Assembly: GCF_000150275.1 (NCBI RefSeq)
Contig: NW_002060958.1
Span: forward strand, 876,272-940,271
Origin: Trichoplax adhaerens
Lineage: Eukaryota > Placozoa > Uniplacotomia > Trichoplacea > Trichoplacidae
Reading direction: 5' to 3'
Length of the DNA: 64,000 nt
Made by a program: the position numbers and the translations under genes. This document shows, one piece after another, positions 36,806 through 49,800 of the stretch; position 1 is the stretch's first letter; each line of letters opens with the position of its first letter. Under the pieces are notes generated by a model. That model searched no databases. It had not been told where the DNA came from and saw only the letters and a list, made by a program, of their open reading frames with translations.

Positions 36806-37842
36806 ATACCCGCATGAATGTGATACCTATTCTTGCAATGTTATCATACGATATCGTTGATAGTTATTGACCATGCAACATTTTACTATTTCAAAGTTCT
36901 GCACTTAGAAATTGAATTATTTTACAATCTTTGTAAGATATTGTTACTGCATTTTGGAGCAGGACAATTTACTGTAATTTTTTTTCTGCTTGATGTTATC
37001 CTATTATTATATAAATATTTTCACTTATTCTTTGTTCGTATCATTTATCGTACTGTCATAAAAACAAAAATTGAGTTATCTTTCAATGTACAGCTCTACG
37101 ATCTTGTAAGAATTGAATTAAATTGAGTCTCTGAAAATGAAATAATCAGCTTGACAATCTAATAACCAATTGAGGATCTATTTATTGAATTTTTGAATAA
37201 TAGTGAAAAAAATGAAATCGTTGATATGTAAGATTATGCAGCTCAAACGTACTAACTGAATAGAACAGTATAGCAACGTATCAAGGCCTTTAGCGTAATA
37301 GAAGAGTACAATAATTTGAGAGAGCAAGAAGTAGTAGATGTTTATCGCAGCAATATCGTTACTAACTTACAACAGAGTTAAATTACAAAATATATTAAAT
37401 AAAAGCACCATGACAAGCTCATAAATAGTCAAACTTAGCAAATTCTCAATATCAGAATGGATCCACATCATATGATGCTGTCGTGAAAGTCGAATATCTG
37501 TTACTAACTATACTGTACATAGTGCCACACATTATCCATTATATAGAATACTGTATGATAAAGACACTTTCTTTTAATGCCAACCCTTTTGACTTGGACT
37601 AATATTAGCTTTACAACGAATTCAATTATTATCCAAGAAGTGAAGATTACCATCATGATAACAGCAACAAATATTCATTAATAAATTGATCGCCTACGAA
37701 TAATGCCACTGTCGTTAGTCATACCTTATCTAATACAATGATTTAATATTGAAATAGCATTTCCACATGTTTCGAACATTGCAAGATGAAAAATGGCTTA
37801 TATAAAAATTAATTGAAATCATCCAGAAGATTTTAAAATCTT
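36806..37842. other. HEXIM 3' region and TRPM2-like 3' flank
   Basis: HEXIM (+) and the TRPM2-like gene (-) converge here. AATAAA at about 37398 is a candidate HEXIM poly(A) signal. The open frame 36833-37126 is phenylalanine/leucine-rich and AT-driven, and is taken as 3' UTR. No other feature seen. Confidence 0.5.
37827..37842. repeat. Perfect 16-bp palindrome after the TRPM2-like stop codon
   Basis: AAGATTTTAAAATCTT is fully self-complementary and abuts the stop codon (37843-37845, minus strand). It may be chance in AT-rich DNA or a 3'-end element. Confidence 0.6.
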
Positions 37843-40800
37843 TTAAAAATCTGCTTCGTGAAGCTTGGCAACTTGTTTTAATATGTTCGAATGACTAGCA
37901 AATAGCGGGACTTTGGAACTAACCCGTTGCCATCTTACTGCACAAGCATCATCACCCGCCTAAGTAACACATATAAAATTAATTCATCGTTAGAGAGGTT
38001 AATCGTTATCAAGAGCTGAAATGAGCAAAAATACAATCAATCCATTCATACTAAGTGAATCACTCACTAACCTGCAGTTCAAAATTATTAAATACGCTAC
38101 CATCGTTATCATGAAAGTTTACAGCAATCGTTTCCATCCAAGCATGATCTGTATTACGAGGATCATCAACGTAACCTTTATAGACCTAATAAAATTTTAA
38201 ATTGGAAAAATGTTATCCACTTCTTCTTTGTCACAAACAAATTATAGTGCTATAACCCATTTATGTCTAGATTGTTACTCACCACATGTCCATCTTGAAA
38301 TATTTGATCCATATGCTTTTTAATTTGTTCACTCTCTTCAGGAGTTTTTTCCAACTTTCCTAAGGCTTCTTCACTAAATTCAGCTTTCAATGTTTGACTT
38401 ATAGTCTCACCAGGTTCAACCATTCCCTAAAAATGATGTAATCCATCAGTCATGGCGATAGCTACAAAATCAAAACTTGCTTACAACGCAGAGGCAATAA
38501 TTATCGATACTCTCTTACCCCTGGTATAGCCCATTGGTGGTTATCACGCCGTTGGATAGCTACAAATTCCAAAACTTTCTTATCATTTTCTATCACAATT
38601 CCTCGAACATTACGCTTCCATCGTGTTACAATAGGATCTGCAGCATGATTAGGTCCCCATCGACCGAGAAGACCTCTTCCCTTTACACCAGTACGGCCTT
38701 CAGGATTTCTATCATTGCAATTTAAACGTTTAACCCGTTAAACTCATTATTGCCACGCATCAACGAAATGTATACTAGTCAAACATAGATTCCACAATTT
38801 CTTTGACTAATAGTATATATCCTCTACTCTTGGTATGACTGAAAGGTCATTTTAATAAATAGATCGATTTCAACATTTTCCTTGGCTAATAGTATAAAAT
38901 CTACTATACGATACATAACTGAAAGGTAGTTTGAGTAAATAAATCGATTTCAACATTTTTCTTGACTATTAGTATAAAATTCACTACTCTATACATGATT
39001 GAATAGCAGTTTCCCTAATCGATCAATTTCAACGTTTTGCTTGGCTAAAAGTACCGTATAAAAAATCCTTTACTCTATGCATGGCTGAAGAGTAGTTTCA
39101 GTAAATAAATCCATATCAACATTTTCCTATGATAACAGTATAGAGTCCACTACTCTATATCTGATTAATGAGTAGTTCAGTAAATAGACTACAATGATAT
39201 GATATGACAGATAATAGACTGCAGCTGTATAATAAGCGACAGCAAGAGATACACGAGAATACTATGTCGCTAAAATAAAATCAACGACTTGTCCTATCAT
39301 AATACAGTCCAAATTTTACTTTTCAAACTTATTTGGAAAATAACAATATGATATGCCTAAATCAGGGTGTCTTATTGATCCTATTCTAGTAGTAAAACTT
39401 ACAATGGAAATCCATCGACAACCATATAATCTCCTTCGTAGCTAACCCGATTGACATTATAAGCCGGATCAAGGCAATTATACAAAATTTTAATGCTGTC
39501 GGGATGATGTGGTCCCCTATAAAATGACATAACGAATTGATCAGAATAAGGCTAATACAAAATTATGCAGTAATTATAATATTATAACTGGCTGATGAAA
39601 CATGCTATCGTTGATTGCTCATCTTACAATGTTAAAATATCTGGATCAGCCCATATTGGGCCAGCTAATACAACATCATCCGTATGAACCACAGGTTCAT
39701 AGTCGGGAAATGGAATCTGTGAATAAGAAAAAATAATTTCAATTTGTTGCTGAATAAAGTGAAATAAGAAATCATTTGATCTCAATTTTGTTGTACGTAG
39801 AATCATTGGTATAATATTGCTCTTACCTCCCAATTAACGGCATTATCAGGAACAGGAAATCGTTGAATAGCTGTCCCTGGATAGGGCGATTTCCTCGCTT
39901 TTTTATGTACCGAATGGCCATAGCGTCCAACTTCATTTTCAATGGGGACAGAATCAGTCAATTTCAACGTTGTTACACTTGGTGGTGGGATAGGCAGTGA
40001 TCGAAATTGGCTTAAACGACGCTTTCTGTCGCTACAATAAATTTAAAAATAAAAATAACGTACAAGCGTCAGAATAGAGCAACTATAAAAATGAGTTTAG
40101 CTATAACTTTTCACTACTGGCATAATGTGCGAATATTGAAAAGTGAAATAGAGCACCGGTACTGTATAAATATCAGAGTAGAACAAATATAAAATGGGTT
40201 TAGCGCTTAAATACTCTAATATATTAATATTTAAAATAGATTTGATGAGGCTTTCTTTCACTCTAATATATTAAAATGTAAATAATGGATCAACGTAATA
40301 GTTGAGTAACTGTAAAATAGGTTTAATGACACTTACTCACACTCCACTATAGAAAAAAATAATCTGCAAATACCGTGGTAGAACAACTATAAAACAGGTT
40401 TGACGACGCTTTCTTTTATTCTACTATATAGGAAAGTGAAACAATCTATCAATACTGTAGTAGGATAACTGTAAAGTAGCCTTTGGTGAGCTTTCCTTCA
40501 CTCTAATATATTAAAAAGTAAAATAATCGATCAACGTAGTAGTTGAACAATTATAAAATAGGCTTGAAGCAACACTTTCTCTCGCTCTCATACATGAAAT
40601 AGTAAAATAATTGATGGAAATGTCAAAATTAAAACAAATGTAAATGGATTTAACAGCGCTTTCTTCTATTTTACTATACTGAAAGCAAATAATCTATGAA
40701 CAGTAGAGTAAAGTAAACCTAAAATGGATTTAGTGGCCCTTTTTCTTACTATACTGAAAAGTGTATAATTATTTAACATATCAAGTAGAACAAACGAGAA

Positions 40801-43800
40801 AATTGGGTTTAACGATACTGTCATTCACTATAATATATTGAAGAATACAATCGTGTATGAATAGCAAGAAAAGTATAAAATAGATAAAAATGCAAACCAA
40901 AATTAACCTAGATAGGCCTTCTTTAGCATCTAAATGCTCCAAAATGGCATCAAACATCTCCATTGTCCTTTCATCTAGATCAGCTAAGCGACGCTCAATT
41001 CGTTCCATAGAGGAATTTTCATCGGGCATTGCTGTTACAGGACGTAATCGACTATCTTTACTACCAACACCTTTTGCAGCTATAATGGCTGCCATGTGTT
41101 CCAATCTACAATAAATAATTAAAACAACATTGGTTCAAAATAGTTGAAGACTTCCAAGCCTGACTTGCATGAAATAGAAACGATATTGATCTAGCAAACA
41201 ATCGTAGCCGTGGTCAATATCTCTAGTTTTACTCTCTTTACCTTTCTCCTGAATTACGAACACGAGATTCTATACTATCGGACTTTTTACTTTCAGCTTG
41301 CAACCAATACGCATCTGCAGCCTCAAATTCCCATAATTCTAGTTGCTGATCTAATCTACGACTAGTCATTTTGACTTCTATAATGGAAAGCGACATAAAG
41401 TAAAATAGATGGAGAACTGTTATGGCGTTACATTCTTCATTTGTCGACGAAAATAGTTACAATCGTAAATTCAAGGCAAGTATCCAGTAGTGACAAGGAT
41501 AGCTCAACTATCCAACTAAAGAAAAGTGAAAACGATTCCAATAGATGAAGAATTAGCTTACTTAGAGAGTTTTTCTCCACAGGATATCGATGGCTTTTAC
41601 AATTCTTTCGTAATGATTTAATAACTAGATTTAGATGACTGATTAAAATGAATGGAGGTGGTAAAGCTGGGCGTTCTAGATATTCACGGATTAAATCGTA
41701 TCGCTGAAATTTCCACACTAAATCTGAGCGTTCTTGTACCAATGAAAATGTATTGCTAAATAAATAGAGGAATAAAAGAATATATAGCAATTGGATTGGG
41801 CTCAAGTCAGAATTCAAAATTGCTTGTCGTCCCGTTATTAAATTCATATAGGAATAAAATAAGCCTGGACTGATATAATTGGTCTGAAGTGAGATTTTAA
41901 ATTGCTTGTCATCCTATTCATGGTATTCTACTGCATATGCTGTAATTGTAGTCTCTATTTGGTACTGTTACAGTGTTAAATACTGTATTACAGTAGAAAT
42001 ATCTATGTTAGGATAATTCTGTTAGACTATCCTTATTTAGTTAACTTCTAATTTGGATATACTGTGTTTTAATATAGCACTGACTTTTTATGACAGTGAC
42101 ACTTATACACATACTGAAATTAATAGTTATAATAGGGAATGCAAATCATCTACTTACAGTTCGAATCATTGTGATTGTAATTTACTTATGGTAGATCGTA
42201 AATTATCATGGAAATGTTCCGTGATAGGACATATCGTAATCTGACTATTCTGTATTAGTCATTACATGTCTATATTCGTAAATACTGTTGTCTGCATTAA
42301 GGAAGCAGTAGCTAAAATTAATATCTAATTCAGTAAATGATTCCAATGTTAATTGTATTAACTATGACTCATGAACTATTGAGGAATAGTATATAAATGC
42401 AGTATATCGTGAAATAAAGAGAATTCTCCAACTTAGTGTTTAACGTAAAATACGAGGCGTTTAAGTCTTTGTGTAGTCTGCTAGTAGAGCAAAAGTGTTT
42501 GTGATAGTGCAGATATCGTTCCTTGATACGTAGTTCAAGGAATTGACTTATTGATCGTATATTGCGTTATCTTGTTGCAGAGCTGTTTTGTGACAGGTAC
42601 ATAAGTTAGAAAGAATTTTTCCTTCATAGTATCTCGATTACATTAGGATGTAACTAATTCGCCAACATCAACTTCATTTCATATCAATTATTCAGTTACT
42701 AGTTATTACGTTTTTATCACCATATTTAAAATAAAAATGAAGAGATTAACAAACATCCTCAGTACCCAGTAGTTAATCCGTTTAGACTATAAGATTTTGA
42801 TAGCCTTACTAATAGCATCGAATTGAAATTTAATTTAACGTTATGTATTTCAACTTCCTCAACTTACTTGAACATAGCAATAAGTAAATTAATCAGCAAA
42901 ATGTTGGTAATTAAGAGATATAAAGAGAACAAGACAGGTACAAGCCAGTTATTTGCCACACAGTTCGTTGGATCAGTAGTATAATTTTGTCCTGGTGGGC
43001 AGTTTTGACCTAGAAATAGAATAAATACAAAGTTACAACAGGGAAGACCGACATCTATTAGTAATGAGTTATTTCATAGTAATACAGTTCACTATCATGA
43101 AAGAAATATATCTCATAGAAGATTTATGGCCATTATATGATTCAGGAAAGTAGCTTTTCCCCCACGACTAATATTGGACTATTTTTATACCATTAGCAGA
43201 ATTCAAGATGGCTTTAAATTATAATATCACCACTTTTCTATTTGTCATAGAACGCTACATCAAGTTTGAGATACTAATACAGTAATAGTTCTCATTTTAC
43301 GTTTAATTAATTATATAATTATTAGTAAGTTATAAAAATATAAAATTCATATTTGGCATAACATTCACTAGGCTATAGAAACTAGAATTTCACGCTAGCA
43401 TGATCTTACGTTGTAACTAGGGCATAGTTGTGAGATTTGTATCTGCTAGATGGCAGCAAACTCTTGACTTAAAAGTAAATTAATTTTCCTATATAATATT
43501 TTTACACTAATAATTATATATTGTACACGTATATTGCATAGCCTGATAAAATATAGAAGTAGTTCTCACTTTACGCTTGACTGATTAAAAATATCATTTT
43601 TGCTATCGAATAGTGCGTTGCAGATATATTTGCCGCAATGTTAATTAAGCTGACATAATCCTACGCCTTAACTGCTGCGTAATTGTAAGCTTTGTATCCT
43701 CTAGACAGCTACAAACTCTATACACAAAATCCTAATTTTTATATTACACATATTTATACGGTATATATTATATATTGTACTGTATATTGTATAGCCTGAT

Positions 43801-46800
43801 GAAATTTAGCATTAGTTCATACTTTTCGCTCGATTAATTACAAATCTTCAATTCATATTTGATACCGAAAAGCAAGTTGCAGTATAAATTTAACCGTAAT
43901 GCAGAATTAATTGGGCTGTACAAACTAGACTCTCGAGCTAGCACAATCCTACGTCGTAACTATGCGGCTGTTAGGCTGCAGATGCTAAAATAGATAGCAT
44001 TAAATTCTTTGCTGAATGTCCTAGATATTGAAATGCCTCTAAGGCGTTGTAGTTCCTACCGTTTAACTTAGATTCTCACGCCAACTGGAAATTTTTTTGC
44101 TTTATGATATATTAGAGTAAAAATTCCTACAAAAATTGGACATTTCTACACTTAATTAATCTCAGACTAAATACAGTATATCTAATTTTTTCACCCAAGT
44201 ACATCATTTACTGCGCTTTGTAAGCAAATATGCTGGCGATGCATATACTAGATGCTGCATAAGGCGACATGGATTAATGAACTCAGCTATACACAATCAA
44301 TCTATAGAATAGTTTTATAATTCATAGTGAGAGATTTTCTCTTGCCTTACCTTGAATTTCAGCCAAGAATAGTTCACCATAGATATTAAAATAGGGTATA
44401 TAGAATATTTTCTGAATTATAGTAGCATTAAAAGGATAATTAGGATGAAGTATAGCGTGACTTGATACACCATATGCTACCAAAAAGACGCCCAAAATAA
44501 CCACGAAGAAGACCAAATCGCTTAACTAGTTGAAATTGATCAAATGGGATAAAATTAGCTGCATTAATACCATTTAAGTCATTGCCTATTATTACAAGTG
44601 TTAATACTATAGCTAATCAATTTTTCTTTTAAACGCGGTAACATTTACCAATGAGATAACGCATTTTAATAAATAGAAAATCTTACCATTTTCTTAATCA
44701 TCACTAATAAAGGCCCAAAATGGATACTAACGGAATAGATTTGTAGCACACGTAAACAGTAAATTATAAAGCCAAGACAGTAAATTATTCGCCCAGTTTC
44801 TCGAGTTTGCTCGAAGAAGCGCAAAACTATAGCCGTAATAACGAAAGCCAAAGCTACCACATCGGCAATATTCCATAAATCCGATAAGTAACTTGCTAAC
44901 TTTTTAGAAAATGTTTCAGCTTCTGATCGGATGAGCTACGTGAAATAATAAAGTTTAAAATCGATGACTAAATTTTCCATTATTTACGGAGAAAATGATA
45001 AAATATAAATTCTGCTTTTAATAATTCTATTCAATACTGCAAGAAACTTCTTCTTCATTAACATACGATGGAAAAGCATATTAATTGAATGTAAATAATT
45101 GAAATAATTTGCTAACCTGTCTTAGTTCTTCCACAAATAGACTAAAAGTCCATACAATTAAAATATATTCAGCAGCACCAGGATAAGGTGAACGAAAGTC
45201 GGATAAAATCATGTATGCATAGAGAATGATGAAGGAAAAGAAGGAAATCTATGCAAAGAATTGACCAAGAATTAAAGTGTTAATTCTGTTTTTGTTAATA
45301 ATCAGATATAAACTGTACAATTGAGATATGAAGTCTTTCATGCACATCTTCTATATCACCAAATAGCTCAATATTAATCTAGTCAAGGCATTTGTTAATG
45401 CTGCTATAGCTTTTGAATGCTTAGACTTGCTAACTTATCCTCTTTCGGTTATAAAACGAACATAGTATATATATACAATATAAACAGTATCATTTCTTAT
45501 TCTGAATAAGGGTGTTTAAGCGAATACCATTTAGAAAATTACTAACAATGGTATAACTTACAGAATTTATTGTAAATTTAGTTCTTGGTGACTTGTAGAA
45601 TGCCGGAATGCGTTTAAAATTGCATAATTGGCCCTTTGAACTTGAGCCTCGAGTAACAATCACAGCTTGAGCCTGTTGTTCTGCGCTGTCGCTAATCTCT
45701 TGATCTGCTAATTCAGCTGCAACTAATTCTACATCGGTAGGATTCTGAGCTTCATTCGGGTTTGGTTTTGCGGCTAGTCGTATACTTTTCGGTTTATGAT
45801 CGATATTGGACCGAAATCGAACATAATTAGTTGATAAAAGAATCACTGGTAAGCAAGTAGTAATTGTTACCTAGAATGCAAGAAAAAAAGGTATACATTT
45901 GAATAAAAATAGCACCTTAAAAATTGAAATAATAAATCATTGATATAACTGCTCAGTTTGGATTATAAATCATAAAAGTGTTTCTATACTACAGCTAAAA
46001 ATTGGTCCTAATCTATTTCGATTCTTACTATCCACGATGCCGTATCTCCTTCTATATCACCATTCCATAAGTTATTGAGTAGAGCTTGACAACAGCGATG
46101 AGCAATAAAAATCTCACTGTGTGCATTATCGGCTAGAGCTAAACAAGTTGTATCGCCCCATCTTGGTAAAATCTTTGTTAATAATAACATTGCGTTTTCT
46201 TCGTTGGTATTATAACATTCATTCATAACACCAATAGATAATTCTTCAAACTCGCTATATAATATATACAAAATGTCAATATGAATGCAAGTCGGATTAC
46301 AATTAAAAAATTATATTTTAATGGACTATTAATACTCACTTTGCAGTTTGTGATAAATCTGCTGCTACGTCGCTGGATGAAACATTTTCAGCTGAAGCAG
46401 CCATTCTATCGAATAATGTATAGGCAACAAGAGCTGCAGCAATAGGGTTATGAAGCTTTTGCCATAGATAGAATGCCATTTCAGGTCGATTTCTTAATAC
46501 TGCCCATATAAAAATATGTTGGTATGGATCTTCAAATTCTCTGTTTGCCCTTTTGTCATCATCTTCGTCCGAGCTATCAGAGTCATAGACTTGGACATCG
46601 CAATCTGCTTCATCTTTTCCAGTTACTGTTTGCTCATTATATTCTTCTTCATAAAATACGTAAGGATTTGTGAATCCTCCACCAATAAGATTACCAATTA
46701 CTTTACCCACAGCATACAAGCAGATTTGCTGATCATTCTAAAGACATTCAGTATCCAGTATACAGATTAATAAACTATTACGTGCATTCACGTTTGTATC

Positions 46801-49800
46801 CATTGGAATAGGTACAGTATACTCCGTTATATTCAAGTAGAAAGTAGTAATTCTATTATGACTGAACTATTGCAAGAAGTAGCAAAAAAATTCATGAGAC
46901 TAACACATGTGATATTGTATACAAACATAATGTATCTTAACCTCGTAACTCACCTTATGATTGCGTCTATACTCGTTGAGAAGCTGATTAAATAAGGAGA
47001 ATTTCGGAAACTAAAGGATAAGTTTATTTATTAGATGATCATCAAATTATTACAGTATATGAGTAAATTTTCATATAAAACTATCACAAGATGGTTAAAA
47101 TTGCTTGAGAAGACAATTATGCGTGTTATGTGAAAATGGCTTACCGATTGATACAATTCTTCAAGTCGCTTCTTTGTCAAGAATTCGTTCAAGTCCAAGC
47201 CATGTCCAATGAATAGCTTTACAAAATCAACGCGATTATCGACTAAAGCGGTCATCATGGCAGTTTCTAAATCTTTAGACTATGAAAGAAATTATTGCTT
47301 CTGTATTAATTAATCAAAGTTGATCGATGATTATATAGTCAACCATTTCGTAGTACATCAGATATAGAGCATGAAATTGAAATAACAGCGCTATCCTGTA
47401 ATTTTACTGTACATTTAGTAATAAACCATACCTTCCATTTTTTACCACAGAATATTCTATCTCTAGCAATATCTATTTTATTCCATGTTAAAGCTAAATT
47501 TAACTGAGTCTTTTGGGAGGATGGATTAGCTGTTTGAGAACAAGTTAGATGTCTGAATTAGTATAAAATTTTTTGACAGCCTTGAATGCCAACATTTGAC
47601 GACATTGGAGATATACTTATTGCAGACAGACAACATGCCACTATTCGATATAGTGGTATTGCATTAATTATACCTTTCATTAGAGCTTCCAAGATTGCTG
47701 CATCAAGATCTCCATCTTCCGCGTGATAAATAGTCAACTATCAATGATGATAAAATACGTAAGATTACGATGAATTTGATTTATCTGGCCCTTTATAAAC
47801 TTTTGAAGTTAGGCTAAGTCAATGAATAATTGTAGTATATGTATATGAACGAGTATATATGTATATACCATGGATTTTTTTTGTAGGCATTGCTTAACTT
47901 GTCGTAGACAATTCATACAAGCAACTTCATTTTTTTCTTGAGTCCAATTAAACTCCTGATATATTTTCTCTACCACTTCATCTTCAAATTCCGGTATTAA
48001 ATAGTGATTTTCAACCCTAAAAAATGAATATTAACGTAGACAGAGAAGATAAGATTTATAATCCTAGCGATGAGAATCAAAGTTAATCAATAGGATTGGA
48101 TTCGAGAAGAGATGCTCAAAAACTATATCTTGTCATGTAACATTGGAGAAGGAATTGAAAATATAGCAAAAGCGACTATAAAAATGATCTACTTAAGATT
48201 GTAGCCGACAGATATTCATTTTGGTAATATACGATTAGTAAGAAAGCCTATGCTTCAGTAAGTGGCAGTAACTTACTCTTCGTTGTTAATATTCTTTTCT
48301 ACCACAGCATAGGTATGATTATAGGCATAAGCTAAGATGTTGGCAGCTCGACCACTGCCTGCAACCACAACACCAGGTGTATTCTGCTCGATAGCAGCAT
48401 GGACTGTCGCCATAGTATTTGGTCCACCTTCCAAAACTACACAGACGACTGGTATTCTGAATCCGTGATTGCCAACAACTAGCAGATTGAAATAGAGATG
48501 GGTCAAGTTATTAATCTATCTTATCAATAATTTAGTTGGATAATTTAGTTTATTGTTAGGTATGGCAATAGATGGCTATATAGAAAAAGTGATGAATTTC
48601 AAATAATTACATTTATAGGTGTGCATTTTCTGCTCAGAAATGGTTTGTTCAAGCTTGGAGCGGAGCCCAATTTCAGCACCAAATCGACCTACGGTGCCGT
48701 CATCGACTAAGATGAAATGGGTATGATTTGGATCCAGCGGTGCTCCAATTTCTCCACTACGAAATTGAGATCGATAGCGGACTGGAAATGATCCCTAGCA
48801 TCCATTTTATAATTAAATTTATCAACAGGAATCCCATTTATATTTAAATATTTACAGAAGTAAGGGATAATCTCGTCTTAATTTCCTTTTTTCTTTCTAG
48901 TTAAAAGTATTAACATTGATGTTTCAATCCATATTTTATACTAGTTTCACAGTATATAAGTTAACGTTATTCCCTATTTCTTTTCCTTTAGAATTAGAAT
49001 GATAAACATTGATCTTTCTTTACTTTACTATCCACTGGCATGTAGGAAAATCTCACTCTCGTTACTATCCTTCTAAATTAAAAGATTTTTAACATGGATT
49101 TCAAGTATTTTCCACGGCTTGTGTAGCATAGGCTAAGGTTATTCTATAATTCTTTTATTTTAAAATTAAGTTTAATCTTTCTCTATTTTATATCTATACA
49201 AGAAGGCATCATTCTCTACTACGTTTAAAATGAAAGGCTTTAACACTAATCCAATACCGTGGTATTTTAACGATCTATATAAAGTAATACGCATATCATT
49301 TTCTATTTCTTCTACATTAAAATTAAGGTCATCAACATTGTTCTTTCTATTCTTTGCTACCTACGTCAAAATTTCTCATTCTCTTATTCTTTTACCTTAA
49401 AATTATTAGCATAGATCTTTCTATTCCTTGCTATCGTACATGAAAATCTCATTATTTCTATATATAAACTGGATGAAATGGATCATGATAGAATCTCGCC
49501 TTCCATCTACAAAACATGTATCTACAGTAGCGCTTGTATACGAAATGCCGCACTGCAATGGTGAATTAAGCAACTCTTCTCCACTCAGCATAAATGCAAG
49601 AAAAAAGTAAAATACAGCAAACAATCTATTATAGAAGAAGACCAACCTCTGCATCAACAAGCTCATGCTTTCCTAATACAGTTCCCCAAGTTGCAATGCC
49701 TATAGCAACTAAATTTTCTCCTCCTTCGCCAGACCGAATAAGTGAGCTATCACGCACGGCTTGGCCAACATATTTCATAACACCAGAATGGCTACCACCA

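Noticed and set aside
36833-37126. 97-codon open frame downstream of HEXIM
   Set aside because: Phe/Leu/Ile-rich translation typical of AT-rich 3' UTR, with no homology. It lies within the likely HEXIM 3' UTR.
38072-40031. A separate NUDT9 gene next to a TRPM gene
   Set aside because: All exon phases continue from the channel through the coiled coil into the NUDT9 domain, with no start codon or gap between them, as in TRPM2.
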